Assembly (NCBI GenBank): GCA_015075405.1
Contig: JABTUK010000002.1
Coordinates: 1,302,001 to 1,366,000 of the forward strand
DNA from: Anaerolineales bacterium
GTDB lineage: Bacteria; Chloroflexota; Anaerolineae; 4572-78; J111
DNA: 64,000 nt
Direction of reading: 5' to 3'
Part shown: piece after piece, positions 60,809-64,000 of the stretch
How positions within the stretch are numbered: the first letter of the stretch is position 1
Layout of the letters: each line of letters begins with the position of its first letter
Program-made: the position numbers and the translations under genes
Notes under the pieces: model-generated
What the model was told of the DNA's origin: nothing
The model's input: only the letters and a program-made list of their open reading frames with translations
Database searches by the model: none

Positions 60809-61573
60809 TTACCGATACAGTATTTCCTGCTTGACCGCTTCCACCCGCCGCTTCAAATTTTCCAGGCGAATGCGATGGTACATCAAGGTAATATAGAAAA
60901 CGGTAAAGGCTACCAGGCAGAAAACGAGGGTGAGCATAATATTATCCGACATACCAAACCCGCCCATGGCCTCGCTATTCTTGCCGGGGGCCACCACGGC
61001 CGGGTGGATAGTCCGCCACCAGCGAATCGCCATCCAATTGATGGGGACCGAGATAGCCGCAATCAGAGCATAAACAGCAGCAAAGCGAGCCTGGCGTTCC
61101 GGGTTGTCCACTGCGCCGCGCAGCATGAGATAGCCAATATACAACAGCCAACTGATGGTCGAGATAGTCAAGCGCGGGTCCCAGGTCCACCACACATTCC
61201 AGGTCGGCTTGGCCCAGATGGGGCCGCTAAGCATGACCATGGTGAAAAAAGCCAGGCCCACCTCCACCGAAGCTAAACCCCAAGTATCCCAACGGGGGTT
61301 ACGGGTGATAAGATAGAGCAGCGCCGCCACAGCCGCCACGATAAAGGCCAAAAACCCAATCCAGGCCGAGGGGACATGGAAATAAAAAATCCGCTGAGCG
61401 TATCGCTCGGCCGGGGCTTCCAGGTTGAGCGCATCAGGGGCCCAGGCTAAAGCCATGTACAGGGCGGCCAGCATCAAGATACCGCTGATAAGAGTTAACC
61501 CCAACCCCCAGTTAAATCCGCCAGCGGTTAACTCGGTTTTTGCTTGCTGCGCTAAGGCGGTCGGTGTCGCCAT
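60809..61573 (-). CDS. ccmC: Haem exporter protein CcmC
   Basis: 254 residues with six hydrophobic segments. The tryptophan-rich haem-handling motif WNVWWTWDPRLT and the flanking His-containing FYFHVPSAW are present. CcmC passes haem to CcmE in system I cytochrome c maturation. It lies 110 bp after ccmB. Confidence 0.93.
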   Translation of the reverse strand: MATPTALAQQAKTELTAGGFNWGLGLTLISGILMLAALYMALAWAPDALNLEAPAERYAQRIFYFHVPSAWIGFLAFIVAAVAALLYLITRNPRWDTWGLASVEVGLAFFTMVMLSGPIWAKPTWNVWWTWDPRLTISTISWLLYIGYLMLRGAVDNPERQARFAAVYALIAAISVPINWMAIRWWRTIHPAVVAPGKNSEAMGGFGMSDNIMLTLVFCLVAFTVFYITLMYHRIRLENLKRRVEAVKQEILYR

Positions 61574-61584
61574 AAAATTACTCC

Positions 61585-61688
61585 GAAAAAGAAATAAGAA
61601 ATAAAAAATAAGAAATTAGAAATTAGAAAGAGGGCTGCGCTTATAGATTATTCCATTCGCTCATTCGCCTATTCGCCATTCGCTCATT
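61585..61688. repeat. AAGAAATTAGAAATTAGAAA and CATTCGCCTATTCGCC repeats
   Basis: Two heptamer-type arrays sit side by side in the ccmB-ccmC gap: AT-rich GAAATTA units and TTCGCCA/TTCGCTCA units. Confidence 0.6.
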
Positions 61689-62421
61689 CTTCGACCACAT
61701 ACTCGAACAGCATAAAAGAAGCGGCGATAAAAATAGCATCAAAGGCAATCAAGAGCGCCAGCCAATGACTGACCTCGGCCAGCGGAATATTATCTAAAAT
61801 AGCCGAGGTCAAGCGGACAGCCGCCAACAGCAGCGGCACAATTACCGGAAAGAGCATAATCGGCAGCATCACTTCACGGGCGCGGGTATGAACGGCCATG
61901 GCCGAGAACAGCGTGCCCACGCCGGCAAAACCAATTGTACCTAAAATAACCACGCCGCACAAAAGCGGCAAGGTCGCTGCGGCCTGGTTGAATAGGATAA
62001 CAAAAATGGGCAGAATAAAAAGCTCGACCAGGCTGATGAACAGCACATTGCCAATCATTTTGCCAAAATAAATGGCGCTGCGATCCACCGGGGCCAGCAG
62101 CAGCCCATCCAATACCCCTCGATCCCGTTCCAGCACAAAGCTGCGGCTCAAGCCCAACATGCCGGCAAAGGCAATAGCGACCCACAAAACCCCCGGCGCG
62201 ACGGTTTGCAGATTCTCGGCCCGCAAATCAAAGGTAAAATTAAAGATAAAGATAATCAGCAGCGAGAAGACAAACATGGCGCTGATCATCTCTTTGGTGC
62301 GGATTTCGGTGGCGATATCTTTGCCGACAATCGCCAGCACTTTACGGACATAGCCGCCAAAGCCACGCGGCACTGCGGAAGTCGGGATAGAGTTAGGTAA
62401 GGGTTGAACCTGTTCGGTCAT
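61684..62421 (-). CDS. ccmB: Haem exporter permease CcmB
   Basis: 245 residues, about six hydrophobic segments. The CcmB family is shown by RSFVLERDRGVLDGLLLAPVDRSAIYFGK and LPIMLFPVIVPLLLAAV. It works with CcmA and CcmC in an ABC-like complex that releases holo-CcmE. It lies downstream of ccmA. Confidence 0.93.
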   Translation of the reverse strand: MTEQVQPLPNSIPTSAVPRGFGGYVRKVLAIVGKDIATEIRTKEMISAMFVFSLLIIFIFNFTFDLRAENLQTVAPGVLWVAIAFAGMLGLSRSFVLERDRGVLDGLLLAPVDRSAIYFGKMIGNVLFISLVELFILPIFVILFNQAAATLPLLCGVVILGTIGFAGVGTLFSAMAVHTRAREVMLPIMLFPVIVPLLLAAVRLTSAILDNIPLAEVSHWLALLIAFDAIFIAASFMLFEYVVEE

Positions 62422-62427
62422 AGTAAG

Positions 62428-62493
62428 AATTGTGTCAAGTGTCAGGTGTCACGATACAAAGAACATGAAACTTGACACGTGACACGTGACACG
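62428..62493. repeat. GTGTCAGGTGTCACG / CGTGACACG heptamer repeat
   Basis: TGTGTCAAGTGTCAGGTGTCACG and TTGACACGTGACACGTGACACG are complementary arms in the ccmA-ccmB gap. Confidence 0.75.
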
Positions 62494-62494
62494 T

Positions 62495-63196
62495 TTAATT
62501 CGCCGTTACATATTGAAAATACCGCTCACGGACCTCGACTACAGTCACATCCTGGCGCTGCGCCTCATAAGCGATTTTGCCTTTAGCCAAAATCACCACC
62601 CGATTGCCCAGGGACAGTCCGCGCTCCAGATTGTGAGTAGTCATCAAGATGGTCCTCTGGTCGGCGCCGACAGCGGTTAACAACTCATTCAACCGGTCGG
62701 CGGCGTGCTGGTCGAGGCCCGTGTCCGGTTCATCAAGTAACAATAGAGGGGGATTGTGCAGCATGGCGCGGGCAATAGCTAACCGCTGCTGCATACCCCG
62801 CGAGTAAGTTCGCACCGGGTCGTGCTGACGGCCCCACAAGCCAACCTGGTTGAGCAGCAGTTCGATCCGGGCTGAAGGGTGGGGCACATCGTACAGGCGG
62901 GCATAAAAACGCAAATTCTGGTCGGCGGTCAGATCATCGTACAGCAGTGTTTTGTGCGAAACCAGGCCGATAAAGCGGCGCAGTTCGGTAGCCGAGTCGG
63001 CGGTGTTGTAACCGCTGATGGCCACACTCCCGCCAGTGGGTTTGCTCAAGGTAGCGACGATATGTAGCAGGGTCGTTTTGCCGGCTCCGTTGGCCCCCAT
63101 AAGGGTCACAAAGTCGCCTTCGTTGATGGTCAGGTCCACCCCGCGCAGCACCACTCGGGAACCAAAGGCTTTAATAAGATTACGAATCTGGATCAT
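62495..63196 (-). CDS. ccmA: Haem exporter ATP-binding protein CcmA
   Basis: 233 residues. ABC motifs: Walker A GANGAGKTTLLH, signature YSRGMQQRLAIARAM, Walker B PPLLLLDEPDTGLD and the switch His in MTTHNLE. It drives the CcmABCD complex. It begins the ccmABCD-ccdA order, 8 bp after the DUF2283 gene. Confidence 0.93.
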   Translation of the reverse strand: MIQIRNLIKAFGSRVVLRGVDLTINEGDFVTLMGANGAGKTTLLHIVATLSKPTGGSVAISGYNTADSATELRRFIGLVSHKTLLYDDLTADQNLRFYARLYDVPHPSARIELLLNQVGLWGRQHDPVRTYSRGMQQRLAIARAMLHNPPLLLLDEPDTGLDQHAADRLNELLTAVGADQRTILMTTHNLERGLSLGNRVVILAKGKIAYEAQRQDVTVVEVRERYFQYVTAN

Positions 63197-63203
63197 AATA
63201 TAA

Positions 63204-63566
63204 TCAAGCCACCGTCGGTACTGGCAACGGTGGAACTCGCGGTGATAGCGATAACCCCACTGCTAAAAAATCACCTACCGGCGGTGTGGTGGTTACGGTC
63301 AAAACTGCCTGCCATATCTCTTCCGGTAGATTCCGCAAGTTGGTCAGGGGTACATTGAGGGGTGTATCTTGAGAGTGAGCCATCATCTGGCTAAAACTGA
63401 TAAACGTTAAACCAATTGCCCTGGGTAAAGTTCCCGTACTTTGGCCGGTATCTAACCGTAACAAGACGTTATCTGCTAATTCAATCCCGGTAACATGATC
63501 ACTTCGACCAAAGGAAATATATAACACATCCGCTTCTTCATCATAGTTAACTTTTACTTCGCCCAT
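63204..63566 (-). CDS. DUF2283 protein (putative antitoxin-like partner)
   Basis: 120 residues. The first 60 residues match DUF2283 (VKVNYDEEADVLYISFG, GIELADNVLLRLD). The C-terminal half is poorly conserved. An RBS GAGGAA lies in the end of the upstream toxin-like reading frame. It forms a probable operon with that gene, a common arrangement for DUF2283 proteins, and is 8 bp before ccmA. Confidence 0.85.
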   Translation of the reverse strand: MGEVKVNYDEEADVLYISFGRSDHVTGIELADNVLLRLDTGQSTGTLPRAIGLTFISFSQMMAHSQDTPLNVPLTNLRNLPEEIWQAVLTVTTTPPVGDFLAVGLSLSPRVPPLPVPTVA

Positions 63567-63601
63567 TTTTTATTCCTCAAAAGCCTGTAAATAAGCCGTG
63601 G

Positions 63602-63901
63602 TTACAAACTTTTCTTCGCGCAGTGTGCCACATCTGGATTAGCGGGCCAACGAAAACGAACACAAACCACCAAATGAGTATTATGATCCGGTAAATTGGC
63701 ATAGGAGCGATAATATTGATAGCCATTTGGATCATATACATCTTGCCGGCGGCCTAATTTTATCGTTTCAATCACATAGTCAAAGAAGGGTTCTACTTCT
63801 GGATGATTACCCGGGTCAATAATATGCGCCCACCGCTCACTGGTCAAGTAAATCTCATTCCCAAAGCGATCGCGTTGAGTCCAGAGTTTACCAGCTACCA
63901 T
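63602..63901 (-). CDS. RelE/BECR-like small protein with C-terminal frameshift (putative toxin)
   Basis: 99 residues as read. The pattern (TSERWAHIIDPGNHPEV, then YVIETIKLGRR, then YYRSYANLP, then HLVVCVRFRW) fits a small BECR-type toxin or nuclease-like protein. The last ~10 residues (VAHCAKKSL) look wrong. In another frame the DNA continues as EEKFVTTAYLQAFEE and stops at 63570, 3 bp before the DUF2283 ATG. A one-base insertion or two-base deletion near 63612-63620 would restore it, so the gene is frameshifted by mutation or by sequence error. Confidence 0.68.
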   Translation of the reverse strand: MVAGKLWTQRDRFGNEIYLTSERWAHIIDPGNHPEVEPFFDYVIETIKLGRRQDVYDPNGYQYYRSYANLPDHNTHLVVCVRFRWPANPDVAHCAKKSL

Positions 63902-63917
63902 ACCCCAAGGTCTTTTG

Positions 63918-64000
63918 CTATAGCGGCAATTGTTTTACAGCATTAAAGCTATCGTTAAGAAACTGTTCAATACATTGTAATTGAGCTGATTTGGATAGCT
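63918..64000 (-). CDS. C-terminal end of a gene running off the right edge
   Basis: An open frame on the minus strand reaches the window edge and ends with the residues LNDSFNAVKQLPL before a TAG at 63920-63918. It has no in-frame stop in the visible part and 16 bp separate it from the toxin-like gene. No family can be assigned. Confidence 0.35.
   Translation of the reverse strand, partial: LSKSAQLQCIEQFLNDSFNAVKQLPL

Noticed and set aside
1..64000. tRNA or rRNA genes
   Set aside because: No convincing cloverleaf or rRNA core sequence was recognised by eye; a covariance search was not possible.

Overview
The window looks like a chromosomal segment of an uncultivated-type Chloroflexota (Anaerolineae-like) bacterium. 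This is an inference from moderately high GC, the mix of ATG, GTG and TTG starts, a very large BTAD/AAA/TPR regulator, small protein families I associate with this phylum, and intergenic spaces full of heptamer-unit tandem repeats and palindromic mini-elements. No rRNA, tRNA or CRISPR array was recognised.

Layout. 1-4.5 kb: a minus-strand two-component cluster (PAS/GAF histidine kinase, winged-helix response regulator, and a second kinase cut by the window edge). 4.6-6.5 kb: an MttB-family methyltransferase plus a small zinc-ribbon-like protein. 6.6-12.8 kb: a heterotetrameric sarcosine oxidase locus (soxB, soxD, soxA, then a NUDIX gene, then soxG). 13-18.3 kb: a BTAD/AAA/TPR regulator and a probable mobile-type gene. 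18.4-20.9 kb: a secreted beta-helix protein, an 89-residue protein and a membrane-anchored protein with YHQSEW repeats. 21-36 kb: an accessory catabolic region with an ornithine cyclodeaminase-like enzyme, a second FAD amine oxidase, a YheO/DauR-like regulator, a second MttB homologue, a large membrane protein, an IclR regulator, an MFS carrier, a pentapeptide protein, an enolase-superfamily enzyme and a double ferritin-like protein. 36-45 kb: a membrane protein, a tungsten-type aldehyde ferredoxin oxidoreductase, a CPA2 antiporter, a four-helix-bundle protein, a third MttB homologue, an anchored TPR-like protein and a decayed receiver/Cache chimera. 45-51 kb: a complete mrpABCDEFG Na+/H+ antiporter operon. 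51-54 kb: an ATP-grasp-like protein and a class I glutamine amidotransferase. 54-64 kb: mgtE, a GT-C-like membrane protein, a peroxiredoxin with an in-frame TGA at the catalytic position (probable selenoprotein), plsC, DUF2085, a glutaredoxin-like protein, ccdA, ccmDCBA and a DUF2283/toxin-like pair.

How it fits together. Three MttB homologues, a four-subunit sarcosine oxidase and a second amine oxidase suggest stepwise demethylation of betaine-type or N-methyl compounds. No corrinoid protein or corrinoid-reactivating enzyme is in the window. A motif TTGCG-N5-CGCAA or its half-site TTGCGCC lies at the promoters of the iclR gene, soxB and the second amine oxidase, and upstream of the second mttB, so the IclR protein is a good candidate regulator of the pathway. 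The strongest molecular anomaly is the peroxiredoxin: TGA replaces the peroxidatic cysteine codon and is followed by a SECIS-like hairpin with a bulged U.

Repeats. At least four classes of small repeats occur: heptamer STRR-like arrays, a TGTCATTTCGA palindrome, GATAAATC hairpin arrays, and a CTCAGTAGATCCAA terminal-inverted-repeat element. Some are nested in each other and two heptamer-type insertions lie in frame inside genes.
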